From Aldehydirespirator sp965200005 (GTDB lineage: Bacteria > Actinomycetota > Acidimicrobiia > Acidimicrobiales > Aldehydirespiratoraceae), in assembly GCA_965200005.1 (NCBI GenBank), contig OZ241331.1:1612001-1676000 (forward strand): a DNA stretch of 64,000 nt, in the 5' to 3' direction. Of this stretch, positions 52,826-61,895 are shown piece after piece. Within the stretch, counting starts at the first letter, position 1. Each line of letters opens with the position of its first letter. The notes under the pieces were generated by a model, which saw nothing but the letters and a program-made list of their open reading frames with translations, was not told the DNA's origin and made no database searches. Made by a program: the position numbers and the translations under genes.

Positions 52826-54502
52826 TCAGCCGTAGGAGCCAGATGGAGCGTTGCTCTGACCGAAGTCATTGCGACCCCAGCATCGAACCGTTCCATTTGT
52901 GGCAATGGCACAGTTATGAAATATCCCTGTTGCGATTTGAGTGTATGTGCCTGGGGGTGCTTCCGACTGACCGTACTCGTTACCAAATGGGCCACCGGTG
53001 AGGCCTTCCCAGCAATCAATCGTTCCATCGGTGGCGATGGCGCAGGAATGATTTCTTCTAGTTGTGATGTATCTGTAGGTGCCTTCGGGGGGTTCGGTTA
53101 AGACAACTTTGTACACTTCTCGATTTACGAAGTATGAGCCACTAAAGCCCCAGCATTCAATGGTCTGGTTCGTTGATATAGCGCACATGTGGCGGCTGCC
53201 GGTTGTGACGTGTGTGAAGGTGCCGGCGGGAGCATCATAAGGTTTGGCACTTACGTTGTCCCAGCACTGAAGAGTCTGGTTGGTTCTGATTGTGCAAGTA
53301 TAACTGTGGCTTGTGTCCATGTCAGTATAAGCGCCTAAAGGCAACTCTTTATCAGTGTAGAAGTTCCCCAAAACGTTACGGGAGTAGTCCCCACCCCAAC
53401 AGTCGACTGTCTTATTTGTCCTAATGGCACAGGTGTGAAATGTATCGCTCATTGCGAGGTGAGTGTAGGTACCAGGCGGCACAGAACTCTGATCATGGAA
53501 GTTGTCACCCCAGCACCTGATTGCCCCATCTGTCGCTAGGGCACAAGTAAACCAATTGTTGGCAACGACTCGTGTGTAAGTGCCTCCGGGAGCATCCGTT
53601 ATGCCCCGTCCATCATCGCCCCAGCACTTGATAGTGTGGTTTGTGGCGATGGCATAAGAGTGGGTCCCACCTGCCGAGACTTGAATGAATTCGCCTTCGG
53701 GGGGATCGCTTTGGCCATACTGGTTCCAGCCCCAGCACTTGATGGTCTGGTCGGTAGCGATAGCACAAGAGTGAACTTCACCGACTGATACTTGACTCAT
53801 GGAAACTGGAGTGTCTGTAGACGTGTGTGTTGTTTGGGGTTCGGGTAGGGGGATTAGGCCGGTTGCTCGTGCGAGGAAGCTGGCCATTTGTGCTCTGGTT
53901 GTGTTGTTGTTTGGGCAGTATTTCCCTGTGGCGCAGCCGGCTGTGATCCTCGACAGTGCCAAGGTGTCAATGTCGTCTCTGTGGAAGTGATCGGCGCTTA
54001 CGTCACTAAAGCCTGGTTGTCCTCCTGCTGGTTCGGGGTCAAAGGCGCGTACTAGGAATGTGGCCATTTGTGCTCGGGTTACTGGTTCGTTTGGGCAGTA
54101 TCGCAGTGGATTGGTTGCGCATCCTTGGGTGACGCCGAGTTCGGCGAGGCGTTGAACGTATGGTGCCCACCAAACGTTGCTGTTGACGTCGCTGAATTCG
54201 TTTGGTGTTTGGGATGGTTGTTCTCCGAGTGATCTCACAATCCACACGGCCATGGTTCACCGCAAGAACGGTTCATCGGGGCACAGCATGTTCTCGGCGC
54301 ATTCGGTGCCCTCAATCACTCCAGCATCCGCGAGGGCATCAATCGCAGGAGCATGAACCCCACCAGACACATCACCAAACCCCGACTCCTGGCTAACGGC
54401 AGGTTTAGCTAACACAGCCAACGCAGCCGCCAACATGGCCAAAACCAGTACAGGCTTCAACCAGACATGAGAGTTAACGATCAGCCTCTGAGCAGGTGCC
54501 AT
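52826..54502 (-). pseudogene. Secreted SLH/RCC1-repeat protein interrupted by an in-frame TGA
   Basis: The frame runs from ATG 54502 with a signal peptide ('KPVLVLAMLAAALAVLAKPAVS') and a first SLH repeat, meets TGA at 54259-54257, and continues in the same frame to 52826. Downstream are two further SLH repeats ('CPNEPVTRAQMATFLVRAF', 'CPNNNTTRAQMASFLARAT') and about eight RCC1-like blades of the 'CAIATDxTIKCWGxNxxGQ' type. The TGA falls in 'PFLR-stop-TMAVWIV', where the matching repeat of the S41 protease has 'VTRWEMAVW', so a Trp codon (TGG) has become TGA. No SECIS follows, so this is read as a nonsense mutation. The gene separates the two halves of the formate dehydrogenase locus. Confidence 0.8.
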
Positions 54503-54576
54503 CTCGCCCTCCTAGCACCTTCGAATCCCCATCTAACTCCTAGCACCTCCACACATTTGCCACCAAACCGCCCAAA

Positions 54577-54630
54577 AACCCCCACGCGCGCAGTGCGTGC
54601 GGCAACCCCCACGCGCGCAGTGCGTGCGGC
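54577..54630. repeat. 27-base perfect tandem repeat
   Basis: Two exact copies (54577-54603 and 54604-54630), each with CACGCGCGCAGTGCGTGCGG at its core, able to form ACGC/GCGT hairpins. Located in the 208-base gap between the broken SLH/RCC1 gene and the fdhA N-terminal gene. Just before it, TCCTAGCACCT is also found twice (54508-54518 and 54538-54548). Confidence 0.85.
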
Positions 54631-54710
54631 GCCCGGTGAGCGGTTGAAGTGGGCTGGCGCAGGCTGGTGGTGACTGGATGCTGAACTTCTTGGGCGCGTA
54701 GGCTGGCGGG

Positions 54711-55622
54711 GTGAGCCTGTCGGGAACTGTTGTTGAAGGATCAGTGACGCCAGGTGGTCAGCCGCCCGGCACCGTGGCCTCTGAGGTGGCTGTGACACTG
54801 ACGGTGGATGGGCGTGAGGTGAGTGTCGCTGAAGGTGCCACGATTCACGCTGCCTGCTCGGAGGCGGGCATCGTGACGCCGACACTTTGCTGGGCTCCGA
54901 ACCTCACACCGGTCAACGTCTGCCGTGTCTGTGTGGTTGAAATGGAAGGATCCCGGGCGCTGGTACCAGCATGTTCAAGGCGGGCCGAGGATGGCATGGT
55001 TGTACAAACGGACACCCCAAGAGTTCGTCACAGCCGAAAAATGGTGCTTGAGTTTCTTGGCTCGGGTGTCGACTTGAGCCAAGCCGATGATCTGCACCGG
55101 TGGATTGAACATTACGAAGCAGATCCAGACCGTTACGAGAGTGAAGGTCATCCCGTGGAGCGGGTTGATGAGCCAGTAAAGATTCAAGATCAGCTCTATA
55201 TTCGCGATTATTCCAAATGCGTGTTGTGCTACAAGTGCGTGGAGGCTTGTGGTGATGATGCCCAGCACACTTATGCGATCGCTGTCTCGGGTCGTGGATT
55301 TGATGCACGGATCTCAACCGAGTTTGACGTGGCGCTGCCCGACTCGGCTTGTGTTTATTGTGGCAATTGTGTAGGTGTTTGCCCGACTGGAGCATTGCAA
55401 TTCAAGACCGAGTTCGATCTGCGACAGATAGGTGAGTGGCGGCCGGAAGAGCAATCAGTTACCCGCACGGTGTGTTCCTATTGTGGGGTCGGTTGCAATC
55501 TTGATCTTCACGTACAAGACGAGCGGATCGTCAAGGTGACATCTCCTTCTGACCACTCAGTAACAAGCGGTCACCTATGCATAAAGGGACGCTTCGGCTG
55601 GCAATACGTTCACGGCGAGTAA
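54711..55622 (+). CDS. Formate dehydrogenase iron-sulfur subunit; N-terminal part of the split alpha subunit
   Basis: 303 residues, GTG start. Domain order: [2Fe-2S] ferredoxin ('LCWAPNLTPVNVCRVCVVEM'), the His/Cys NuoG-type cluster domain ('HSRKMVLEFL'), two [4Fe-4S] motifs ('YSKCVLCYKCVEACGD', 'SACVYCGNCVGVCPTGAL') and finally the Mo-bis-PGD [4Fe-4S] domain ('TVCSYCGVGCNLDLHVQDER', 'GHLCIKGRFGWQYVHGE'), after which the protein stops. In FdsA-type enzymes the catalytic domain would follow in the same chain; here it is the gene at 48943. Together they equal one standard alpha subunit of about 940 residues. Confidence 0.9.
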   Translation: MSLSGTVVEGSVTPGGQPPGTVASEVAVTLTVDGREVSVAEGATIHAACSEAGIVTPTLCWAPNLTPVNVCRVCVVEMEGSRALVPACSRRAEDGMVVQTDTPRVRHSRKMVLEFLGSGVDLSQADDLHRWIEHYEADPDRYESEGHPVERVDEPVKIQDQLYIRDYSKCVLCYKCVEACGDDAQHTYAIAVSGRGFDARISTEFDVALPDSACVYCGNCVGVCPTGALQFKTEFDLRQIGEWRPEEQSVTRTVCSYCGVGCNLDLHVQDERIVKVTSPSDHSVTSGHLCIKGRFGWQYVHGE

Positions 55623-55653
55623 ACCTGTCTACACCGGCTAGGAGAATTCATCC

Positions 55654-56442
55654 ATGAATACGACTCGCTTGGTAGAGGCTGCCGCTCAGCTTCGTGAGGC
55701 TGCCAGAACACGCACCGCCTGTGAGCCTGTACGTGAGATTCTCGACACATCCACAGATACTGACCTGGCATATGCAGTACAACAACACAACGCCCAACTT
55801 GATGTGGAAAGTGGACGCCGTGTAAGTGGGCACAAGATCGGCCTGACTGCACGAGTAGTGCAACAGCAGATGGGTGTAGACCAACCCGATTATGGGGTGC
55901 TGTTTGCCGACATGTGCATCCCGAGTGGTGTCGAACTGGACTCAAGTCGCTTGATGCAACCCCGTGCTGAAGCAGAAGTTGCTGTCGTCATCGATCAAGA
56001 TCTCGACAAGGGCGAGCACTGTGTAGTGGACGTCATCAACGCAACGGCATATGTGTTGCCGGCACTTGAGATCGTCGATAGCCGCATTGCAAATTGGAAC
56101 ATCAGCATTGTCGACACGATCGCTGACAACGCCAGTTGCGGTCTCTACGTGGTGGGAACCCGCCCTGTGAGTCTCGACAAGCTCAATCTTGTCGATCTCG
56201 CCATGCACATGTACATCGATGGCGCCACGGCTGCTAGTGGCAAAGGCAGAGCGTGCATGGGCAACCCGCTCAATGCGGCGGTGTGGCTAGCCAACACAAT
56301 GTGTGAGCGAGGCACACCCCTGCGGGCAGGTGAATGTCTCATGACCGGCTCGCTCGGGCCGATGATCCCAATCTCTGCAGGCAGCGAAATAACTGCCGAT
56401 ATGGGTGACCTAGGCACCGTCACCACGCGACTCAGCGACTAA
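55654..56442 (+). CDS. 2-keto-4-pentenoate hydratase family protein
   Basis: 262 residues of the MhpD/DmpE hydratase-decarboxylase family. Features: 'AYAVQQHNAQLDVESGRRVSGHKIGLTARVVQQQMGVDQPDYGVLFADM' (substrate/metal region) and 'QPRAEAEVAVVIDQDL' (metal-binding Glu pair), then 'PALEIVDSRIANWNISIVDTIADNAS', all diagnostic. It would hydrate 2-hydroxypenta-2,4-dienoate in meta-cleavage of aromatics or act on a related 2-keto acid. No other meta-cleavage genes are nearby. It starts 31 bases after the formate dehydrogenase iron-sulfur gene with a GGAG upstream. Confidence 0.9.
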   Translation: MNTTRLVEAAAQLREAARTRTACEPVREILDTSTDTDLAYAVQQHNAQLDVESGRRVSGHKIGLTARVVQQQMGVDQPDYGVLFADMCIPSGVELDSSRLMQPRAEAEVAVVIDQDLDKGEHCVVDVINATAYVLPALEIVDSRIANWNISIVDTIADNASCGLYVVGTRPVSLDKLNLVDLAMHMYIDGATAASGKGRACMGNPLNAAVWLANTMCERGTPLRAGECLMTGSLGPMIPISAGSEITADMGDLGTVTTRLSD

Positions 56443-56496
56443 CCTTCCATGCTCTTGTCGTAGTAATCACAAATCGGAGACCAAAGGAGGGCTCTA

Positions 56497-57681
56497 GTGA
56501 GTACACACGCAGTCCTCAATGCCGGCGCCGGTCGGCATGTTCGCAGCTGGGCACACGACGCTGAAGCCAACGCAGTGCAGCAAGCCAAGCGCACTGCGCG
56601 CAGCCCCGTCGTTTCTGGTGACATCGCCTTGATGCCTGATGCGCACATTGGCCACGGTGCCACAATCGGTTCGGTCATCCCAACTAGTGCCGCAATCATC
56701 CCCTCCGCTGTGGGTGTTGACCTCGGCTGTGGCATGACCGCAATCCGAACCTCACACACCGCATCACAGTTGCCAGATGATCTCGCCGGTTCGCTTGACA
56801 CAATTTCTGGTGCTGTCCCGGCAGGGTTTGACAGCCACGATCAGGCCACCATGCAAGCCCGAGACTGGCTGCGCGCGAACAAGCTTCCCGATAAGAAGCA
56901 TGTCTCGAACAAGGTCAAGCAGAAAATGGGTAAGCAGCTTGGCACGCTCGGTGGTGGAAACCACTTCGTGGAAGTGAGTCTTGATGAGCAGCAAAACGTC
57001 TGGATTGTGCTGCATTCGGGATCCCGAGGTATCGGTTTAAGTCTCGCGAACATGCACATCAAGAGAGCCAAAAAAACTTGCCGCCGCAAGGGTCGTAAAC
57101 TTGAAGATCCAGATCTGGCGTATTTCACAGACGAAGATCAGGGCTTCGAACCGTACGTGACTCATATGTTGTGGGCTCAGGACTATGCGCGCTGCAACCG
57201 GCGGCTCATGGCAAATGCGATCCTTGAGGCGCTCAGATCATCCACAGGTTTGGACTTTGAGCCAACAGAGTGGATCGACTGCCACCACAACTATGCCGAG
57301 AAAGAAACCCACGATGGTGAGACGTATTGGATCACTCGCAAGGGTGCCATCCGGGCTCTCACGGGGGATCGAGGTGTTATCCCTGGAAGCATGGGTGATG
57401 ACTCCTACATCGTGACCGGTAAGGGTTGCACCGACTCGTGGTGCTCGGCGGCACACGGTGCCGGTCGACAGATGAGTCGCACTCAGGCCAAAGAGTCGAT
57501 CACACCAGAAGACCTCACTGAGTTGATGGGCGATCGCACCTGGCAGTCAGATAAGGCCGCTCGGTTGGTGGACGAAGCACCCGGTGCATATCGCCGTATT
57601 GGGCCTGTCATGAAGGCTCAGCGCGATCTAGTTAGCGTCGACCACAAGCTCACCGCAGTACTCAACTACAAGGGCTGCTGA
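56497..57681 (+). CDS. rtcB: RtcB family RNA-splicing ligase
   Basis: 394 residues, GTG start with AAAGGAGG upstream. The RtcB metal and guanylate sites are visible: 'VDLGCGMTAIRT' (Asp/Cys ligands), 'LGTLGGGNHFVEV' (His), 'IVLHSGSRGIG', 'WIDCHHNYAEKE' (His), 'AIRALTGDRGVIPGSMG' and 'SAAHGAGRQMSR' with the nucleophilic His region. The enzyme joins 2',3'-cyclic phosphate and 5'-OH RNA ends. In bacteria it serves RNA repair, sometimes after toxin cleavage; no archease gene is adjacent. Catalytic residues look intact. Confidence 0.94.
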   Translation: MSTHAVLNAGAGRHVRSWAHDAEANAVQQAKRTARSPVVSGDIALMPDAHIGHGATIGSVIPTSAAIIPSAVGVDLGCGMTAIRTSHTASQLPDDLAGSLDTISGAVPAGFDSHDQATMQARDWLRANKLPDKKHVSNKVKQKMGKQLGTLGGGNHFVEVSLDEQQNVWIVLHSGSRGIGLSLANMHIKRAKKTCRRKGRKLEDPDLAYFTDEDQGFEPYVTHMLWAQDYARCNRRLMANAILEALRSSTGLDFEPTEWIDCHHNYAEKETHDGETYWITRKGAIRALTGDRGVIPGSMGDDSYIVTGKGCTDSWCSAAHGAGRQMSRTQAKESITPEDLTELMGDRTWQSDKAARLVDEAPGAYRRIGPVMKAQRDLVSVDHKLTAVLNYKGC

Positions 57682-57694
57682 GGCTGATCGTCAC

Positions 57695-57717
57695 GCCGCT
57701 GGGCATCTGACAGCGGC
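57695..57717 (+). terminator. Hairpin after rtcB
   Basis: GCCGCTG (57695-57701) pairs with CAGCGGC (57711-57717) across a 9-base loop, 14 bases beyond the rtcB stop and between convergent genes. No clear T tract follows, so termination is plausible but unproven. Confidence 0.4.
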
Positions 57718-57758
57718 TGGCTTGGTGACTACCGATCCGTCTTCACCACGGTTAACAC

Positions 57759-58910
57759 TCAGCTAACGATTTGGGTGTCGCGTTGTCGTAATTCGTTGAG
57801 ACTCTCGCAGCCGAGTTGGTGCATCACGGTGACTAGCTGCTCAGACATGATTGACACGACGTGCTGTGCGCCCTTGTCACCGAGGGCGCACAGCCCGTAC
57901 ATGAACGATCGCCCTGAGAAAGTGAAGTCGGCACCCAGAGCGTAAGCACGGGCAATATCAAGACCGCTGCGGACACCACTGTCGAATAGCACCGGCACTT
58001 GTGTGCCGACCCGTTCACAGATCGGCCCCAGTGCGTCAATTGCAGCGGGCGCGGCGTCGAGTTGACGTCCACCGTGGTTTGAGACGATTACCGCATCAGC
58101 GCCGACATCGACACAGCGTGCCGCATCGTCGGGATGCAAAATACCCTTGATGATCATCGGTCCACGCCACAACTCACGGGTACGACGTAGGTAATCCCAC
58201 GACAATGTGCCACCAAGGCTCGCTCCAACAAAGCCAGCCAGATGGCGCAAGGTTGCCCGGTCGACATACGGCTCGAGCGTGTGAAACCGAGGCAACCCGG
58301 CACGCCACAATGCCAACGTCCACGCCGGACGCAAGGCGGCTTGTGAGACATGCCGGAAGCTGATTCGTGGTGGCAGCGAGACACGCTGGCGGGTTTGGCG
58401 CTCACGACGTGCTCGAGCTGGCACATCGGCGGTCACAACGAGGGCAACAAAGCCTGCATCGCTAGCCCGACTTAGCAGATCTTCGAGCACTTCGGGATCG
58501 GTGGGTGGATACAGCTGGAACCATCCCATGCCTTCAGCGGCAGGCCCGGCCACTGAAACGTCAGCTGTATTGACTGTGCTGGCGACGTAGGGAATTGTTG
58601 CTCGTGCCGCACAGCGAGCAAGAGCGACATCAGCACCCGGCCAGATCAGTCCAGTTAGCCCAACCGGTGAGATGCCCAGCGGCATCGAATAGCGAATGCC
58701 GAACAACTCCACCGAGGTGTCAGGCTCAAGTCGGCCTCGCATGAAGCGAGGCGTCATGACAACCCTCTGCAAGCGCTCTGTGTTGCGGCGGAGCGCGTAT
58801 TCGGGTCCCTCGCCGCTGTCTAGGTACTCCCAAGCGAAGTGAGGTATCCGCCGCCGCGCCCGCCGGCGCAAGTCCTCCACGCTCTGGTAACGGAGGGGGA
58901 CGTCAGTCAC
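57759..58910 (-). CDS. FMN-dependent alpha-hydroxy-acid oxidase/dehydrogenase
   Basis: 383 residues of the LldD/glycolate oxidase family. 'RRRARRRIPHFAWEYLDSGEG' begins the domain; 'SMPLGISPVGLTGLIWPGADVALARCA' and 'STVNTADVSVAGPA' form the FMN pocket; 'WFQLYPPTDPEVLEDLL' and 'VIVSNHGGRQLDAAPAAIDAL' contain the active-site His (SNHGGRQLD) and 'VLFDSGVRSGLDIARAYALGAD' closes the phosphate site. Substrates may be L-lactate, glycolate or mandelate. It is convergent with rtcB and downstream of the dienelactone hydrolase gene on the same strand. Confidence 0.93.
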   Translation of the reverse strand: MTDVPLRYQSVEDLRRRARRRIPHFAWEYLDSGEGPEYALRRNTERLQRVVMTPRFMRGRLEPDTSVELFGIRYSMPLGISPVGLTGLIWPGADVALARCAARATIPYVASTVNTADVSVAGPAAEGMGWFQLYPPTDPEVLEDLLSRASDAGFVALVVTADVPARARRERQTRQRVSLPPRISFRHVSQAALRPAWTLALWRAGLPRFHTLEPYVDRATLRHLAGFVGASLGGTLSWDYLRRTRELWRGPMIIKGILHPDDAARCVDVGADAVIVSNHGGRQLDAAPAAIDALGPICERVGTQVPVLFDSGVRSGLDIARAYALGADFTFSGRSFMYGLCALGDKGAQHVVSIMSEQLVTVMHQLGCESLNELRQRDTQIVS

Positions 58911-58959
58911 AGAAGCTTGAGGTGATTGCTCTTGCCCGGCTGTAGTAGGGGCAATTGGG

Positions 58960-59724
58960 CTAGGTAGCAGTCAAAGCTTCTTCAAAGATGGTGAGCATTT
59001 GACTCCAAGCACGTTCGGCGGCGGCTTCGTTGTAGCTCGGCGTGTTGGGCCAGGTGTAGCCATGTTCGGCACCCGGAAGGATGTCGACTGTGACGTGAGC
59101 AAGGGGCTCCACTGCCTTGATGAATGGCTGCATGCTTGCCACGGTCATATGTTCGTCGGCCTCGCCGAATCCCGCGTAGAGATGTCCGGAAATGTCGCCG
59201 GCGGTGAGGTGTGGCGAGTCCGGCTCATCATCAACAAGAAACGATGGATGCCACATCGCACCGGCACAGAACTGCTCGGGCAGCCGCATCATGGTTCGGA
59301 ACACAACCCGAGCTCCAAGACAGAAGCCGGCGCAACCGACCTTTGCGAGCGACCCACTTGGCCGTTCGCTAACCAGTACTTCCAACGTCGCGTCGAGATC
59401 GTTCTGGATGCCGTCATCGGTCAGGGATCTCATCAGCCGCAGGATTCGGGGCCGCACCGTGGGGTCAGCCGCCACCTCGTCGGGCATGTATCCGATGAGT
59501 CGACCCTCGCGGTGGAACAGGTCAGGAACAGCGACATCAAATCCGTAGCTGGCAAGGCGTGTCGCAAACTCATGGGTTGAGAGACGGATGCCTGGTGCGT
59601 CTTGGAATAGCACGACAGCGGGGTAGCCGCCTGGGTCATCGGTCGGATGTTTACGCAACACGGCCATTGGCGAGCCGTCGCTTACTGTGTCGACAATTCT
59701 CTCGGAGACGTTGAGTCTGTTCAT
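58960..59724 (-). CDS. Dienelactone hydrolase family protein
   Basis: 254 residues. The catalytic triad of the family is visible: Cys in 'VGCAGFCLGARVVF', Asp near 'AGFGEADEHMTV' and His in 'LPGAEHGYTWPN'. 'YPAVVLFQDAPGIR' and 'FATRLASYGFDVAVPDLFHREG' form the N-terminal core. It hydrolyses dienelactones or other small lactones and esters in the cytoplasm. The start is divergent from the selenocysteine peroxiredoxin gene. Confidence 0.9.
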   Translation of the reverse strand: MNRLNVSERIVDTVSDGSPMAVLRKHPTDDPGGYPAVVLFQDAPGIRLSTHEFATRLASYGFDVAVPDLFHREGRLIGYMPDEVAADPTVRPRILRLMRSLTDDGIQNDLDATLEVLVSERPSGSLAKVGCAGFCLGARVVFRTMMRLPEQFCAGAMWHPSFLVDDEPDSPHLTAGDISGHLYAGFGEADEHMTVASMQPFIKAVEPLAHVTVDILPGAEHGYTWPNTPSYNEAAAERAWSQMLTIFEEALTAT

Positions 59725-59834
59725 GGCGCCAAAAGCTACCGCTCAGTTAGCATCTGACCTCGTGACATCAGCCGGCTCATGGCTACCGCAAGGTTGTCGT
59801 GCGTCAGATAGCGCGAGACGTACGGAGAGACTCA

Positions 59835-60326
59835 ATGCTTGAAACCGGTGACTACCTCCCAGCAATAGCAGCCCGAAATCTTGACGGTGACCAGGTGGAT
59901 GTCACCGAACTGGTACAAGGATCTTGGGCCACAGTGCTGTTTTATCGAGGGAACTGGTGACCGTACTGCCGTCACCAGTTGGTTGACTTTGACCTCAATT
60001 CAAACCTTCTTAAGCGACTCGGCGTAAAGGTTGTTTCGGCATCTGTTGACACGGTGGCGGAGACTGCAGAGCTAGCGACAGGTTTGCGGCTGCGTTATGT
60101 CCAGCCGCTCGCCGAACTTGACGCCGAAGCGGTGACCGAGAGCACAGGCGCCTTCTTGCAGCGTGGCCCAAAGACGTTCCTGCACGCCACAGGTTGGCTT
60201 CTTGAACCATCTGGTGTCATCAACACAGCCGTCTATTCCAGTGGCCCGATCGGTCGTTTCACCGCGAACGATGTCCTCAAGAAGGTCATCTTTGAACAGA
60301 TCATGGCTGCTCGCCACAAGCGCTAG
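59835..60326 (+). CDS. Selenocysteine-containing AhpC/TSA-type peroxiredoxin
   Basis: 163 residues when TGA 59958-59960 (codon 42) is read as selenocysteine. From ATG 59835 the frame reads 'MLETGDYLPAIAARNLDGDQ', then 'WATVLFYRGNW-U-PYCRHQLVDFD', so the UGA replaces the peroxidatic Cys in the family motif 'FYRGxWCPYC', giving a UxxC redox pair (Cys at 45). Downstream 'LGVKVVSASVDTVAETAELA' and 'FLHATGWLLEPSGVINTAVYSSGPIGR' fit the thioredoxin fold. A SECIS-like hairpin follows the UGA. It would reduce peroxides using thiols. Without readthrough only a 41-residue stub or a start at 59979 lacking the active site would be made. Confidence 0.88.
59971..59987 (+). promoter_or_regulatory. SECIS element of the peroxiredoxin gene
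   Basis: GTCACC (59971-59976), loop AGTT, then GG, a bulged T and TGAC (to 59987). It begins 10 bases after the UGA. A bulged U and a GU in the apical loop are the features recognised in bacterial SECIS elements. Confidence 0.7.
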
Positions 60327-60389
60327 ATAACTGACCTAGTCAACTCATCTGTACATCGCTCTAGAAACACTGCAGGCCAGTGATCTACG

Positions 60390-61873
60390 ATGCGAGTCGT
60401 GGTTGAACCACTCTCCGTCTCTGGCTGCGGTCTCTTCTCTCGCTATGAGCCGGGAGTCGCGGTTGATGAGGCGATCCGCGCCGATGGAACCCCTCGCGAT
60501 GTGTACTCAAGAATCATTGACACATTCAAAGATCTTGATGCCGCAGAACTGAGGCGACTCGAGAAACTCGTCGCTGATGAGTTCCGTCGTCAAGGCGTCA
60601 CTTTCACCGTTTACAGCGACAATGAGGGAACTGAACGCATCTGGCCAATGGACTTGTTTCCCAGGCTGATCTCAGCGACTGAATGGAGGCATTGTCAGCT
60701 GGCCTTACCCAGCGGATCGCAGCACTCAATTGCTTTCTTGCTGATCTCTATAGCGGCGAGGGTGCTGGGATCAAAGACGGTGTAGTGCCCAAGTGGCTGG
60801 TTGTATCTTCAACTGGATTTGAGAGAAATGCAGTAGGAATCAAGGTTCCGCACGGTGCTCACTGTAATGTTGCTGGTGTCGATGTAGTGCGTGGTGCAGA
60901 CGGCCGCTATCTGGTGCTTGAAGACAATCTGCGCAGCCCTAGCGGTATCTCTTATGTGGCAGAGAATCGAGCAGCCATGGCGAAGGCCTTCAACTGGTTG
61001 TTTTATGACCATGCTGTTCACCCGACCGATCAATACGGGCAGATGCTGCGATCAACGCTTGAGTCAATGGCGCCGACTGGGCGGCGCAATCCTCTGGTGG
61101 TGGTGCTAACACCAGGCATATATAACTCGGCTTACTTTGAGCATGCATTTCTGGCGCGTTCAATGGGTGTTGAGTTAGTGGAAGGGCGTGACCTTGTGGT
61201 GGATGATCACAAGGTGTACGCCCGCACTATCTCTGGCTTGGTGCGTGTTGATGTGATTTATCGTCGCATCGATGACGACTTTCTCGATCCCGTGGCGTTC
61301 AGGAGTGATTCGACACTGGGTGTTGCTGGTCTGTTGAGCGCACTACGTGCTGGCACTGTCACAGTTTGTAATGCGCTGGGCAATGGTGTCGCTGACGACA
61401 AAGCTGTCTATCCCTACGTGCCAGACATGATCCGCTACTACCTCGGTGCAGAACCGATCATCGACAACGTCACGACATATCTGATGTGGGATGCAGATCA
61501 ACGTGCCGAAGCACTGGCAAGAATTGATGAGCTAGTGATCAAGCCCGTAGCAGAGTCGGGGGGCTACGGGTTGCTCGTCGGACCACACGCAAGCGAGCAA
61601 GAACTCGCTGAGACTGCCGCCGCGGTTGAGGCTGAACCTCGCAACTGGATTGCCCAAGAAGTGGTACAATTATCGACGTTGCCGTCATTTGCCGGTGAGC
61701 GACTAGAGCCAAGACACCTTGACTTGCGACCCTTTGTGCTCACAGGGGAGCGCACCGAAGTCTTTCCCGGCGGCCTGACCCGGGTGGCGATGCGGCGCGG
61801 TTCGCTGGTCGTAAACTCCTCGCAAGGCGGAGGGTCCAAAGACACCTGGGTGCTTATGCCGGAGGCCCAGTGA
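60390..61873 (+). pseudogene. Circularly permuted type 2 ATP-grasp protein, frameshifted near 60683-60690
   Basis: Two overlapping frames together give one complete family member. The first (60390-60785) encodes 'RPDGTPRxxY'-like 'IRADGTPRDVYSRIID', 'GVTFTVYSDNEGTERIWPMDLFPRLISATEWR' and then loses homology. The second (from about 60683 to 61873) resumes with 'ALSAGLTQRIAALNCFLADLYSGEG', 'PKWLVVSSTGFERNAVGI' and 'LEDNLRSPSGISYVAENR' through 'KPVAESGGYGLLVGPHA' to the C-terminus. Restoring one missing base in the TGGAGGCA region joins them as 'EWRALSAGL', the expected spacing. Family members make peptide-like bonds and occur with alpha-E and transglutaminase genes, as here. Pseudogene or sequence error cannot be separated without reads. 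Confidence 0.85.
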
Positions 61874-61895
61874 TGCCTGCGGTCCAGCAAGTCCA

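Noticed and set aside
54250..54502. The TGA in the SLH/RCC1 gene as a third selenocysteine codon.
   Set aside because: The position is a structural Trp in related repeats, not a redox site, and no SECIS hairpin follows on that strand.
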